Positions 1-12,090 of a stretch of 64,000 nt of DNA are shown here, in pieces (the stretch's first letter is position 1; the number at the start of each line of letters is the position of its first letter). The notes below the pieces were generated by a model. It saw only the letters and a list, made by a program, of their open reading frames with translations. It made no database searches and was not told the DNA's origin. Source of the DNA: Pestalotiopsis fici W106-1 (lineage: Eukaryota; Ascomycota; Sordariomycetes; Amphisphaeriales; Sporocadaceae); NCBI RefSeq assembly GCF_000516985.1, contig NW_006917095.1, forward strand, positions 869,449-933,448, read 5' to 3'. The position numbers were made by a program, and so were the translations under genes.

Positions 1-66
1 TTTTTCTTTTTCTCTTTTTCTCTTTTTCTCTTTTTCTCTTTTTCTCTTTTCTCTTTTTCTCTTTTT
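1..66. repeat. CTTTTT microsatellite
   Basis: Tandem units of roughly CTTTTT run from the first base of the window. The same polypyrimidine/polypurine motif flanks two of the three assembly gaps (about 11880-12060 and 48920-49090), so it probably marks contig ends or difficult sequence. Confidence 0.85.
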
Positions 67-134
67 AATAAATAATTCGTTAATTCACTTATTAACGCAT
101 AAGTAATTTATATAAAGCGAATAATAGTCTTTAT

Positions 135-381
135 TATTAATTAAGGTGTTGCTTCCTTTCGGAGTATGAATTGGTTTGTTAGGGGCGTTGATTGTGTGAT
201 GTATTGACGTGATATATATTGCCTGTCTCTAAGTTTTGACGAGTTGCAGGCTTATTTGGGTGACCGCGGTCAATTCCTAAGAGCCCTCTGTATGCCTATC
301 TGGACGCTATGGCACTGATCAGTGTGCTACAGGACACTCTGGTACCCTTGGTGTAAGGGACCCATCATCCACCACCTGACA
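135..381. repeat. Solo LTR of the Copia family found at 26.2-31.5 kb
   Basis: The stretch aligns by eye with the two LTRs at 26208-26440 and 31293-31525. It begins with TATTAATTAAGG where the others have TGTTAATCAAGG or TATTAATTAAAA, shares the CTTATTTGGGTG core (CTTATTTAGGTG in the others), and ends CCACCTGACA where the 3' LTR ends CCATCTGATA. It keeps many G and C bases that are A or T in the full element, so it is less mutated or diverged independently. No internal element sequence follows, hence a solo LTR. A clear target duplication was not found. Confidence 0.7.
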
Positions 382-425
382 ATAATTAAACGAAAGTTCG
401 AATTAGTGGAACTCGCAGGTTGCCT

Positions 426-2358
426 TTATAGCTGTGTGATTACTGTTTTCAGTGATCTTGCTTCTTTGCGATGCCAAAGTCCCAACGCTGCTACCAGCAC
501 CCAACAAAGCCCAGCGAGCGCCGTAAGCACTGTTGCCCCACGTTTGTAAAATGGTGCATCATCTGCCCGGAAGACTTGACCAGCAGGAATGCCAGCAAGA
601 TTAGAAGCCATAATGATGAATCTGGAGAGCCGCAGATGAGTCAGCGGGAAGCCATCCGGATACATGTTGTCATGGGCTGCACAACTTACGCCGACGACAC
701 ACTTCGGTCTTGTATGCTCGAGTAACTATTAGCCATCCATCCAACATTCAATGCACTGCTGACCATTAGTACTTGTAAAGCATAATCTGAGCTTCCTCAT
801 GAAGTCATAGTTTTCATAGGCTATAACCGAAAGTTAAATGCCCTGAGAACTTACTGGACGGCTGAATATGGTATACCTGCCACGATTAGAGACGCGTATT
901 TGGACCACTTGGAATAAACATCGAGGTTTCGAAGAACTGCGTAAGATATCACATTACAAGACGCGGCAAAGAGTATAAAGGGTCCTGTGTGGTCAGTCCG
1001 GTCGCTAAGCTGTGTTAGTGAGGATAAAGTAAAACGCTTTTTCAGGTCAACTCACGCAAAGTACGCCAATGTGAAATTGAAGAAAATTGCTGTGTACGAC
1101 GACACAGAATAAAGAGCATTTGCCTGTGTAGCTTCAAATCCGGCCGACTTCAAGATTTTGGGACTGTATGTGCTAAGGCTATGAACCGCACAAACCGAAG
1201 TCATGGTGATTAGGACATGCATCCACTTCTTTGGTGTTCTAAGGAACGCCAAGATATCCCGAGCACCAACATGGGCTCTCTCGCCATGGATCTTGCTGGG
1301 GTCATCAAGAAGCACACGATTCTTCAATACGTACTGTTCCTTTTCAGTAAAGTAGCTCCATCTACCGAAACTGATCAGGGGCTTTCCGTTATCGGGAGAT
1401 GGAGGTAAGAATAGAACAAAGACCAGGCCGATGAATATCGTGATGCAACCGTCAACTGATATTGGGGTTAGGAAGACCAACCACGAGCACTTGTACTAGG
1501 CAGTAAATCACATACCGATAAATAGCCACCGCCACCCAGGCAATCCGAGGTGACCATCGAGCTTGAGTAAACCTGCACCCAGCAGCGACGAAGTTGCCGT
1601 GGCAAAATTCTGACCGATGTAAAAGGTTATCACCCGAACGCGACTCTCATTCTTTTTATACCAGCCTCCCATAAAATACAGGCAGCCTGTAAGTTATTTC
1701 TAATCAGCAAAAGCACTGGCATTCATCATGAAAACAAAATGGTATCCACTAACCTGGGATAAATCCAGCTTCCATGCAGCCCAGAAGCATCCTGGTGGCT
1801 AGATACGATCCATATGAATTGATAAAACCCTGGAAGGTTGCTACCAGACCCCAGGCGATGATCTGACAAGACAGCCAAAGACGGGGCCCGACCTAGCCAA
1901 AGTAGTATTAGATATCAGGCGCTCGGATTGTGCAGGCAAGCACCAGGGGGACACACCCGCAACAGTAGAATGTTCGAGGGTATCTCCAGGAGGAAAATGC
2001 CCAAAGATAGCAACTGATTTCCGATATTGATCTCGTTTGTTGTGATCCCAAGATCCTGAGTGATGCTTGATGTGAGCGCTGTTCCGATATTCGCGCGATC
2101 GATTTGCAAGGCAAAGAAGCCGAGAATCATTAGAGGCATGAGGTAAATATCGACTCTACAATCATCAGAGTACAATAACATTAGTAATTTTTTGATTCAG
2201 CGAGAGCGGGAGAGATTCTTAGCTTGAGAAATGACGCACTTCCATCTCGCATTATTCTCTTCCTTGATGCTCCAGTCGGCGCTGATAATGACGCCGCGTT
2301 CCGGTGCATCAAGTTCCATCTCGGAACTGCGCCTGAAAACCTTGGATTCATGGGACAT
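426..2358 (-). CDS. MFS permease, allantoate/anion:cation symporter type
   Basis: Plasma-membrane transporter of the major facilitator superfamily, closest in pattern to the fungal Dal5/allantoate permease (ACS) group, which carries small organic anions such as ureides, nicotinate or carboxylates; the substrate cannot be named here. Eight exons join in frame into about 480 residues. Exon 1 (2240-2358) starts MSHESK and the intron at 2156-2239 leads into WKVDIYLMPLM, the usual entry to TM1. Later exons give the family motifs VGPRLW, GFIPGCLYF, GWRWLF, and finally SNLAGIPAGQVFRADDAPFY in the last exon. No stops or frame breaks were seen. Upstream lie four TGCGGA/TCCGCA boxes shared with neighbouring promoters. 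Confident on family, less on each splice site. Confidence 0.85.
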
Positions 2359-2510
2359 TTTCTCAAGTTAGCACAGAAATGGCAGGAATATCTGTGGCGA
2401 GTATCACACATGTCTGTCATCAAGGAAGGTTCAATATTATACTCGAATACGTCCAACCAAGATAGTGACGACTCTACCCAGCTGATACTGGGTTGTAACA
2501 AGATGCGTGC

Positions 2511-2666
2511 TGCGGAAGGCGTTCATGGACTATCCGATATATCAACTTTGCGTTTGATACGACGACTATCCGCAATTACTAGATAGACTTGTAATCGCGT
2601 GCTCGATAACGAGACTTATCCGCACTGCCAAGACTCAAACGGCTGGAATACCCACTAATGTGCGGA
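2511..2666. promoter_or_regulatory. Cluster of four TGCGGA/TCCGCA boxes upstream of the MFS permease
   Basis: Exact hexamers occur at 2511-2516 (TGCGGA), 2569-2574 (TCCGCA), 2619-2624 (TCCGCA) and 2661-2666 (TGCGGA). CGG-containing half sites are typical targets of Zn2Cys6 regulators. The same hexamer recurs in the 5.1-kb divergent promoter and just before the regulator gene at 7955. Function is inferred. The rest of the 2359-3246 interval shows no gene. Confidence 0.45.
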
Positions 2667-3246
2667 AGTGGATGTCGGGTTATCGACCAGGTATTATACC
2701 AACAGAAGCCTAGTGGGCACGTAATCTTGTCTCTTTCTGGTCTTGGGTGAAGACACGACGGAGTCGCACGCATCATCAGCGGATGCATCATCGGTCATGA
2801 ATGTATCCTCAGACTCTTTCTCCATGCTTCATGGCACATCTAAGCAGTGCATCTGATTGGTGATTTGTACAGCCTAGCTGAAACATGATGACATGTCCGC
2901 CCATAACCATTCATGCGTGTTTTCTACCCATAATAGAGACAATTCCATACTGCCACAGCATGCGCTCCATGTGCTAAATAGATTATTATTTTTGTTGATT
3001 ACTTTGTGCCGCTGTTGGCGCTCAAAATGTCTTCCTTGACAGCCTGTGATGAGACGGTCGAGTATGGTGCCTGCGATGGCATATTTTGAGGAGTTACTTC
3101 TTGCTTCGCCGAGAGGAGCCCATGGCCTGTCCCTCAAATCGGGACGCACTACCAAAATTAACTCCAATGAAGTTCGTGGCCTCGTTCCAGATCGTTAGAT
3201 ACAACTCTGTTATCTAATATGAAGGATGTTGTCGTGATCAACCTAT

Positions 3247-4987
3247 CTACTTGAGCTCGCCCAAGGCCAGAACACTTTGTACAGCCTCTTGAACGATATT
3301 GGCGTTACTCTTCTGTGGCCCGCCATGAACATTCGACGCTATTGTCTTTGTTGCGACAAGACGTCTGCCATCCAAATCATGAGCCACTGCATATATGCAT
3401 GTTCCGCCAAAGTCCACTAGCATGTCCTGCGGCAGATCGAATGACGTCTCAAAGCTCACCCGCTGGCTCTTTCCGATGAATCGATCTGAGCGGGATTTTT
3501 TACCTGCCCGCGGGCTGCAAAACTTGGCGTAGAACTTCCAAGTGGCTGTTTCGGTGTCACCATTCCATGATACGTAGACCGATCCTCCATCAACCATAAT
3601 GGCAGGTTCCTCGTGTGGCCGCCCAACCCACGGGAAACGGAACCCACGGTAGCTCTGCACGCCCTCGCCGATCTCGCCGGAATCCAGATTGGCGTGAAAT
3701 ATCGCCTCTCCGTCGCCCGCCCGATATTCCGTGACCGCTCCGCCTTGGCCCCAGTTGACAAAGTAGTTGCCATTGGGCAGAGTCTGGACGTTGCCTTGGG
3801 ATGGTGCGAGTTTGTGATCCGGTGCGGATAGCGAAACCTCGAGAGAGGCTGTCCAGGTGGACGCGTCGAGGCGAATGACCTTGGCTCGAGACATGGAGTG
3901 CACAGTTTCGACTCCACCACCACGATGGCCGTTTGCACGAGCGGCATTATCGAATAAAGATACATACTCCACGCCGTCTTCAGCATCATAAAGATGCGAA
4001 ACAAATCTGGCATCGTGCTGAAATCCAAAGAGTAAATCATTTGAAAATGCGAAGTTAGAATTATCGCCTCCCAGTTGCCAAATGATTTCTCCGGTTCCAC
4101 CATGAATCTTATAGAGAGTTGAGGCGTGACGAGCGGATATCAAGTAATGACCATCGTCACCTTTGTCCACGCTGTTGATATGGAAGTAATCCCATGCGGA
4201 AGTTGAGTTCTGGCCATCACCAGCGTGACCTGAGCTCAGGCTCACTGCGCTGTCTATAAAGATGTCAAGTTTTTGTAAGCCAGATAGGACACAAGGAAAG
4301 GCTTACGAGAGGGGTCAACATGTTCCAGGCTACTCCATTCGAACAAAAGTTTGCCCGTGTCGAGGTCAAGTTCTGTAAAAATTCCATGTCAGCTCGTACT
4401 TATTGAAAGATATGTGTCGCCATGGCTTTACCTTGGAAGATACCGTCCACGATCCACTGTGATGCATCGCTGCCTCCATAAGCGGACAAGTCCATCTGGG
4501 TTGGCTGATATACCTCAATGAGGGCAGAACCTGACGAAAGTATGTTGAATTCGTGAATCGAGATGATTTTGTGATTACCACCATGTAGATCACGAACGTG
4601 TTCGTAATTCTGATTCAATATTGTGGGGTGACCAAAGCCGTGACCATGAACGGCATCCAGTGTCCCTTGAAAGGCAGAAATGACCGGTTCGCCTTTCCAC
4701 ACAGAGACCTGCATGTTACCAACCCAGCCGGAGAGGTAGCCCATGCTGGACCACACCAGGTCGCCATTGTTGCGAAAGATGTAACCAGCAGGTTGCTCAG
4801 GACCATCAAGACCGTTGCCCTTCTTGAAACCACTGTATGGGCAGATGAAGATGTAGCCATCATCAACGTCCTGTGTGGCCGGGGTTGTAATGTTGAGACG
4901 TGGGGGTGATAAATCAGGCCGAGACTTGTATTGGCCATCGGCCCTGATGACCCCAGCCCACAGGCTTAGAAGCAAGATGAGACGCAT
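3247..4987 (-). CDS. Secreted arylsulfotransferase (ASST) family protein
   Basis: Predicted extracytoplasmic protein of the fungal arylsulfotransferase-like family, a beta-propeller fold related to enzymes that move sulfate between phenolic compounds; activity in fungi is largely unproven. Three exons (4432-4987, 4307-4372, 3247-4253) splice in frame to 542 residues. It begins MRLILLLSLWAGVIRA, a clear signal peptide; an upstream in-frame ATG at 5026 would add 13 residues and I prefer the inner one. Family features are the paired Gly/Asp-rich blades, the FGFQHDARFV segment in the middle and a Trp-rich repeat (WQLGG, YFVNWGQGG). It is divergent from the MFS gene at 5366 over a short promoter with CGG inverted repeats, suggesting joint control. 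No damage seen. Confidence 0.85.
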
Positions 4988-5141
4988 GATTTTCTTATTG
5001 ACAGTGGTGATTAACATATGCGACAAGGCTTAAAAACGTGTGAAAGTATTGCATGACCCTACACTCAGAGATGAACAATAACCATCACCTTAAAAGAGCA
5101 GGGTCGGATGCAGCATGATCCGCGGCGTGCCGCCAAAAGTG

Positions 5142-5221
5142 TGCGGATAGCCGCATAGTCTCCACACCATGCGGCAAGTGAATCCGCATCTTGTGGAGGA
5201 CATGATGATAACCGTTCCGCA
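5142..5221. promoter_or_regulatory. CGG inverted repeats in a divergent promoter
   Basis: Between the ASST gene (-) and the second MFS gene (+) lie TGCGG-ATAG-CCGCA (5142-5155, perfect palindrome with a 4-bp spacer), ATGCGG-N9-CCGCAT (5169-5189) and a further TCCGCA at 5216-5221. Everted or inverted CGG triplets with fixed spacing are the classical site shape for dimeric Zn2Cys6 regulators. A regulator of this type is encoded at 7955, two genes away. Confidence 0.55.
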
Positions 5222-5365
5222 CTAGATACAAATGTTTGGAAACATCCATAACTTTCTATTTCAGTTGACATTTAATTTTCTTCTGGTCTATGTGGAACAG
5301 AAGTTCCTTTTCCTACTGCATGCTAGACTGAATCAATAGCCTACGCCGTGCCAGATCAGAGCAAT

Positions 5366-7449
5366 ATGGATTTCAAGAATCGTCGTCAACCTGGTGGCTC
5401 ATTGACGGCGCACCTGCTGTACATCTGTGCTTTCATGGTGTCAGTGGGCATTAATTTTACACGTGTTCCGTAAGCCGCTGATGATTTCGCTGCTCAAAGA
5501 GCTTTACTAAATGGAGCTGGGAGTAGGATCATATACGCTTTTCGCCTCATGGCGTGTGATGAGTATTATCTTCATCATCCTACATACGATGGCGCTGGAG
5601 ATAGGTGTGATGTCCACGAAATCGAGGCCACTGTAGCAAAGGCCGTCTCTATACTTGGGCTCACTGTCACAGTGAACGGTAATGAGACATGGTCCCTGAA
5701 CTTGTCCCAAGCTGACATGCACTAGGAGTTTTTAATTTGCTCTTCGCTAACTGGAGCATGAAGAGTTTCGGGATCAAATCTGTCCTGATTCAACAACTGA
5801 TTGGTCCCACCATCCGTCTCGCGATGCAACTGTATGGAGGTAAAGTCTTATTGTTCTTCCCCGACGTTCTTGTTTTCTCGCATCGGCTAATGCGGTTCAT
5901 AACAGTTCACGTCGGTGGAGCTCGGGGTATTCTCCTCGTTCAGATATCGAATATTCTCGGTGTTGTGGGCGGCTCAACCGGTTATGTGTAAGTATATTCC
6001 TGATACAATGCTCGGATCAAAGCTCTTTATTACTGATAATGATCCAAGACTCATCTTGAATACATTTATATCTCGAGTTGTACCAGACTCTGAACAAACA
6101 GTAGCCTTCGGTCGTCTACAAGGATCTGTCATGATGGGGACTGCCATGGCGTATTTGCGTAATCATTTTCTTCACTAAACATGTACTGGTAATTGCTGAT
6201 AAAATCTCCTGGCAGTGGGAGGAGTTGTTGCCGATGCGTTTGGTACGATGGCAGCTTTCGAGGTCGCCTGTGTTATTATGGCAGTATCTACTTTATTCAG
6301 CGCCCTCGCCCTCCCGAAGCTATCGCAACCAGAAACCTTGGAAAATACGTCAAGCAACATGATTTCGAAACTAGTTCTCCCATTCTTGTCTGTCTTCTCT
6401 CGAAAGATGCCCGGGAGTGATAAATATTGTTCTGCACGCCCGCTGCTTAGCTCGGGCGTATTCTTTGGTGTGGTGAGTAAAGCCTGTATTTGATTCAGGT
6501 ACACGTATGAAGAAGTTCGACCACAGCTTACAATATTTGATTTCATATAGTTGGCCACGGGCTTCATACCAATCTTATTGCAAATGTATTCGACCAATGA
6601 GTTCGGATTTAGCTCAAGAGAGGTTAGTCAAATGAATGGAATCTATATATCCTTAACCGCAAAAGCCAAATCTAACCAATTACTGTTGAAAGAACGGCTA
6701 CCTCATGGCACTGAATTTTGGAGTACGGAGCCTTTACCTCACACTGGCCTTGCCTTACATTATCAAGATAGGGCGGAAATGGTTGAGCAATCAAACGACA
6801 CAAGCTGTTTCTGATGGCACAGCCAACAACACAGTCTCAACAGGGATTTCGGACAGTCGCCAACAGGAAGAACTTGCTCCTCTGTTGGGTCCAAAGCCGC
6901 CATCTCCTAAACGCCTGGAAACAACATTTGATCTCTGGTTCGTGACTTTGAGTTTTGCAATCGATGCGATTCTCACGGCGGCCACTGTATTTTCACGAGA
7001 CACAGCACACTTGTACCTTGGTAAGGCGCTTAACTGCCCATTCTGCCCGTCAACAGGTCTCTAACTTTTGTGATTGCCCATAGCTGCTGTACTACTGCCT
7101 CTGGGTTCTGGATCCGCACCAGCTGCAAAAGGGGTCATGACCTCGCTTTGTAAACCCTGGGAGAGGGTAGATGCACTAAGTGGCATTGCGATGCTGGAAA
7201 TGCTAGCAACTGTAGCGGCGAGTAAGTGTGGGAGGGAGAGAGGAAGAGAGAGAGCTGTGTTGTCAAGAAGATCCCACTTGTTAGCTGTGCGCGTCAACTA
7301 ACAAATATCTAGTGGCTGTTTTTGGGTCGGTATTCTCGGCATTTGCAGTCGTGGGCAAATCTGGCATGGTATTTTTCATCAATGCTGGAGTAGCTCTTGG
7401 AGCAGCGCTTTTGACCGCAGCAGTAAGGCTACCCAAGCCTGCGCGCTAG
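5366..7449 (+). CDS. MFS transporter, general fungal type
   Basis: Integral membrane transporter of the major facilitator superfamily; substrate unknown. Ten short exons join in frame to roughly 500 residues, from MDFKNRRQPGG through the TM1 segment AHLLYICAFMVSVGINF, the hydrophilic loop YDEYYLHHPTYDG/GDRCDVHEIE pattern typical of this fungal subgroup, VGGARGILLVQISNILGVVGGSTGY, a cytoplasmic loop rich in Gln/Ser/Pro (around 6800-6910), and a last exon ending VRLPKPAR. Introns have GTAAG/GTGAG donors and are mostly 50-80 nt. Exons are small, so single splice positions may be off by a few codons. Divergent from the ASST gene and followed by a Zn2Cys6 regulator on the same strand, fitting a small regulated transport/modification unit. 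Confidence 0.8.
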
Positions 7450-7954
7450 CTACATTCCTACTACCTAGTAGACACCGAAGGTCAGGCCAAGCCAATCAGT
7501 TGGAAATTACATCGAGATAGGCAAGGAATTGGAGAAGCAGCATAAGTACGCAGTCGTCAAGATCGGAGGGGAAAAGAGTGTAGACAGTATTCGGAGATGT
7601 ACCAGGTGTGCGACCCGCCGACTGTATTAGGTTAGATTTGCTAATGATCAAAAGCCCTCCGACAAGTATCAGGTTGAACCAATAGTACTGCGTTTCTTAG
7701 TGCCTGAATCCCGTAATCTCGGGGGGGATTCAGCAGTATACCATTAGGTTCGGCATCTTGTCCAGATTACTAGCACAAGAGATAAGCAAGAGTAGCTCTT
7801 GAGAGCGCTATTTGGTCACTCGCCGGCGACCGCAGGCCTAATCTGTGGTTCCACATTTGCTCCCAGGCGTCTCCTTATCTTGCACCAACCGCGCACAGCG
7901 AGTACAGCAGTCCATAAGTCAAACTACAAAGAAAGATCCGCAACTCGTTGGACC

Positions 7955-10246
7955 ATGGCTCGATCAAAAGTGCGGCCAGAGTCCCGTCGACGCATTGAAC
8001 AAGCTTGCGAGGTCTGCAAGAAGTCGAAACGAAGGTGCGATGGACGACGGCCCTACTGCTCAAGATGCATCCGCCAGCACAAGACCAAGAATTGCGACTA
8101 CCGTGACCAGCTGCTCCCGCACGGCGGACCATCATCCGCGCCAGGCACCTCCAGCATCCGCAAAGCTGCGGATGTCAGTCCTGATGACGATTCCCTTAGC
8201 ACAACGGCTCCATCAACAAGAACAACACGGCCCAGCCATGCACAAGCATCTTTGCTAAGCCCCTCGAACCAGTTGCCGAGCATTGCAACGCCATTGTCAC
8301 AGCCCGAACATTTGCACAACAGCCCGGAAAGTAACAAATGTTGGTTCTTTTTATACTGGCATGACCGATGCATGGATACTCACATACATGTCCAGTTTAT
8401 ATTGGACCGTCTGGTCCGCTTTCTTTCCTACGCCTCTTGCGCGAGGCTCTTGCGCGACGCGATGGCAATTTCGAGCCTGATGTTGGCGGATTTGACGTGC
8501 TTTTTGAAGCTGAAGAACCCCACGGCTTTGGCGATGAATGGAAAGACCTACTCCTTTTCGACAAGCTGACCAAATTTACTGATCTCTTCTTTATTGCTGT
8601 AAGCAAATACACTCCCGCACACGCCGCCCACACACGCACTCACTTCATTATCGTCCGATACGTGCGTGATTGATTCAGCCACTGACCTTCGTCCAGACCA
8701 CTGGCGTTCTCCATGTTATTTCCAGAGATGACCTCATAGAGAAGATTTCCCAGCTGTGTGACCAACAAGGCAACGACTTGTCACTGATATCGCCCATGGT
8801 AGCTCTGCCCATTGCCATTGGCGCCCAATCTCAAGTCCAGGACGAAACCAACCAGCGCTATGCCAAGGCCTTCTCTCGTGCAGCATATCGTGCAATCCGG
8901 TCTGAATGTTTGCTTATGCCCACTTTAAAGACAACACAGATGTCAGTTTTGATGGCCTTCTACCTGCTGACAGCTTACCGAAGGAATGCCGCGTATATGT
9001 ACTTGGGAATTGCCGCCAGGGGTGCCCATACTCTTGGTCTTCACCATGTGTCATTCTACAACAGCGAACAGGCAACGACAGCAATGTCCTCGTAAGAAAT
9101 TCTCCACCGCATATCGGTACAAGACCTGTTGCACTAAGAAGACATCTTAGACTGTCATTGTGGAAAAGTATTTGCGTTCTTGACGTGATGGTATCATCAC
9201 TGTTGGGAAGGCCGCCTGCTGTCGCTTTGTTCCGCCAACTTCCACGAGAGATTGTTGTTAGAAGTGTACCTTGTTTCGACATGGGATACCTCGCTCTAGA
9301 AGCATCATTTCGATTAGCCAAGATTCTTCGGGAAATATTGGACCGTATATACATCCAAAGGGAAACATCTTTCGCCTTTGCTGAGCGGGTATTACAGGAG
9401 CTTACAGACTGGAGACTCTCACTACCTCCCCAGCTACGTGTGCCAATACCACAGGCTGGTGCCGTCCAGGGTGAAATACCAGATCAAGATCGTCAATCAG
9501 TCACAGCGAGTTTGAGGGTAGCACTTCTGTACTACCACGCCGTAATGCTCACGACGCGACCCTTTCTCGTAGCAAAGGTTGGAATGGCCTTGCGAGAATC
9601 ATCGAAAAAGTCATTGTCAGACAGCCGATTGACAGAGCCCCATCCAGGGGATGAGTCAACCTCGCAAAATCATCTCTATACTGCATGCGTTGATTCCGCT
9701 ACCTATATGAGTGAGACGATTCACAATGCCGCAAAGACAAACATACTCTTGCCAAACACATGTTTTATCAAGTAGGTCATCTTTTGTTGTTTTATTGGGA
9801 CGGCATAACTGACGTGTACTGCAATTTTCCTACTGTAAAGAGTGTGGGCATTTGAAGCTGCACTGACTCTAGGCTTCTCGCTGTTTATCGAGCCGGAAAG
9901 AGCTTTCGAGACTATGCCAACATTTGAACTGGGCATTGGTTTCTTGCGTGGTGAATCTGCATGCAGCCCATATGCCAAGCAGTATTATGAGATTTTGAAA
10001 GATGTTACAAAAGCTATACGTTACCGGCACCATTGCTGTGCCCAACAACGTCGACGCGCAACCACATCATATGTCGATCGGGTGGTAGATTGCTCACCCG
10101 GAACAGAAGAACTGTTCGATTCATGGCAGGAATTAAGAAATGATGCTCCAGTTAATCAAGACATGTCGGAAATATGCGAAAATCTGGAGGATTTGATGGG
10201 AGATTGGAATGAGGAGTCTATGGCTTTGTTCGGTTTGTTTGCTTAG
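7955..10246 (+). CDS. Zn2Cys6 transcription factor
   Basis: Fungal binuclear-cluster regulator acting in the nucleus. Five exons (7955-8330, 8396-8598, 8696-9091, 9139-9771, 9841-10246) join in frame. The N-terminal domain reads C-X2-C-X6-C-X6-C-X2-C-X8-C (starting CEVCKKSKRRC), followed by a Ser/Thr/Pro-rich linker, then YIGPSG and the fungal_trans middle homology region (FYLLTAYRR, RGAHTLGLHH, WKSICVLDVMVSSLLGRPPAV). A longer in-frame opening from 7799 exists, but the ATG at 7955 sits just before the basic/Cys region. A TCCGCA box lies at 7937-7942, immediately upstream, compatible with autoregulation. Probable local regulator of the MFS-ASST-MFS genes (inference). Confidence 0.9.
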
Positions 10247-10694
10247 CTGAAGACACTCAAGTTTAGCGAGAATAGCATCTATCGGCTGTGGGTTTAAAGC
10301 GGCCGATTCGCACCAAACGCAATCCCTTAGATTTTTGCCAGCCCTATCGGAATACCAGCGTGTCAAATTGAGTACATCATAAACCCAATTCGAGCACTCG
10401 GTGTTGCTGGGTCACTATTCTTTCAGCAAGCGGGATAAATAGAAAGAATATTCATCTTCTAAACGTCATTCATAGTAGCCGGGCATATAGGAGCCCATAC
10501 TTGTCAGAACTGTGACGACATGGGGGCGAAAGAAACCTGGGGCTTTGTGCGGGATACCACTTGGCCCAGAAGGGAGCAGCCCGCCTAGTCTTGGGTGCTC
10601 TGTTTTCGTAGACATCATACTTGAAACGCCACGCTGTCACTGACAGGAAACTCTCATACCAGTCAGACAAACTTTTGGCGGTCCAGATGATTGA
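10247..10694. other. Intergenic interval, no gene seen
   Basis: Short ORFs occur on both strands but none has a recognisable domain, a convincing start context or continuity across introns. Confidence 0.6.
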
Positions 10695-11863
10695 AAAAAA
10701 TGTGCTGAACCGGTAGCCCCCAACGCGGAGACTCCTTCTGGTATCGGCACGTCACAACACGAGAAATCTGATAAACACCAATCGGACAGCTCACAGACTA
10801 GCGCTCAAGATCCCACAACAGATAACGAGAGTTCTGTTGTTGCAGAATCCTCGACACCCTTCTGCCAGAATTCCGCAGCACACGGCACCAAACCCGTACA
10901 GGAGGTCTCCAACACGGAGGTTCCTCTCAAGCGCAAGAGGGTAGTCCTTCCGACCACGGTTACGGATCTGTTACCAACAGTCTCAGACTACAATCAAGAG
11001 CTCATTGTTCCTCCCAGCACAATACACCATCTCTACGCCACAATGACTCAAATCAAAGACTCTGAGGTGATTGCCCATCGTGTTCATGAACTGCTCCATT
11101 ATTTTGGCAGGCATTTTTTGATTGGTCTCATCCGCCAACGAGCTAGAGCATTTGTTGCAGCCAATGGCCCTAGTGTGCCACAAGAGTCTGAACAAGCGAA
11201 CGAAATGGTTCGGCTCATGCGCATTTACAACTACAACGAAAGTCCAATCACCAAGCTACTTGCTTTTCAGGCGGCACTCGCAATCTCAAGAAAGATTGGC
11301 GAGATGATTGAGAATTACGAGGCTGAGCCGGGCGCTGCTGGCAACCCCAACCACAAGGCAGTCGGCGACTGCTGTCGACGGTTTGCGATCCTGGAGAGTC
11401 AGGAACTCAACGTGTTGGCCAGCAACCAAATCAACACTGCGCCCGACGAAGCAAAGTGGAAGAGCGTGTACGAGTTGGGCAAGCGTCTGGAAATGTTTGT
11501 TGACATTTTTGGTGAGAATTGCATCTTTGTCTTTCCGTGGACAGATATTGAACTGGCATTCCAGCGGTCAATGGAAACGGCAAGTCATACTTTCCATCTC
11601 TTCAATCGTGGATTTACTAACTTGTCATCTAGACATTGAGGAGCAACGTCAAGATCTTGGCTCATCTGTTGGAGAAACGTCCACAGATTCAAGACTTTGT
11701 CACGAGCCTTGGCGACGGTCCTGGACAGAAGCTCCAAGACCTGCTAAAGGCAGATGGAGACCGCAAAAACCATCTGACATTGTTCGAGAATGACCTGGAT
11801 GACTTTGCCTCGCAAGATATACAGGAAACCAGCGAGTTGCTTTTACAGACTAAATTAAACTAA
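10695..11863 (+). CDS. Unrecognised protein, 5' end uncertain, GC-AG intron
   Basis: I do not recognise the family. From the ATG at 11043 two exons (11043-11579, 11633-11863) give 255 residues. The reading frame is also open upstream to 10695 without a Met, coding a Ser/Thr/Gln-rich stretch and a basic KRKRVV motif, so a further 5' exon is likely (a plausible acceptor TAG lies near 10717). The protein looks helical and soluble, with Arg/Glu/Leu-rich segments (LAFQAALAISRKIGEMIE). The intron at 11580-11632 starts GCAAGT rather than GTAAGT, has a TACTAAC branch site and ends CTAG, so it is a good GC-AG intron. The gene faces the Ulp1-like fragment across an assembly gap, tail to tail. Confidence 0.55.
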
Positions 11864-11901
11864 TAATAAATAATAAGAAAATAAAAAGAGAGAAAAAGAG
11901 A

Positions 11902-12001
11902 NNNNNNNNNNNNNNNNNNNNNNNNNNNNNNNNNNNNNNNNNNNNNNNNNNNNNNNNNNNNNNNNNNNNNNNNNNNNNNNNNNNNNNNNNNNNNNNNNNN
12001 N
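11902..12001. other. Assembly gap (100 N)
   Basis: Exactly 100 N flanked by GAAAA-rich polypurine sequence on both sides (about 11866-12060). The size is a placeholder, so the distance between the flanking genes is unknown. Confidence 0.98.
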
Positions 12002-12090
12002 GAAAAGAAAAAAGAAGAAAAGAAGAAAGAAAAAAAAAAGAAAAAGGAAAAGAAAAAGGTAAAAACGGAGAAAATAAAATGAAAAGGTTA

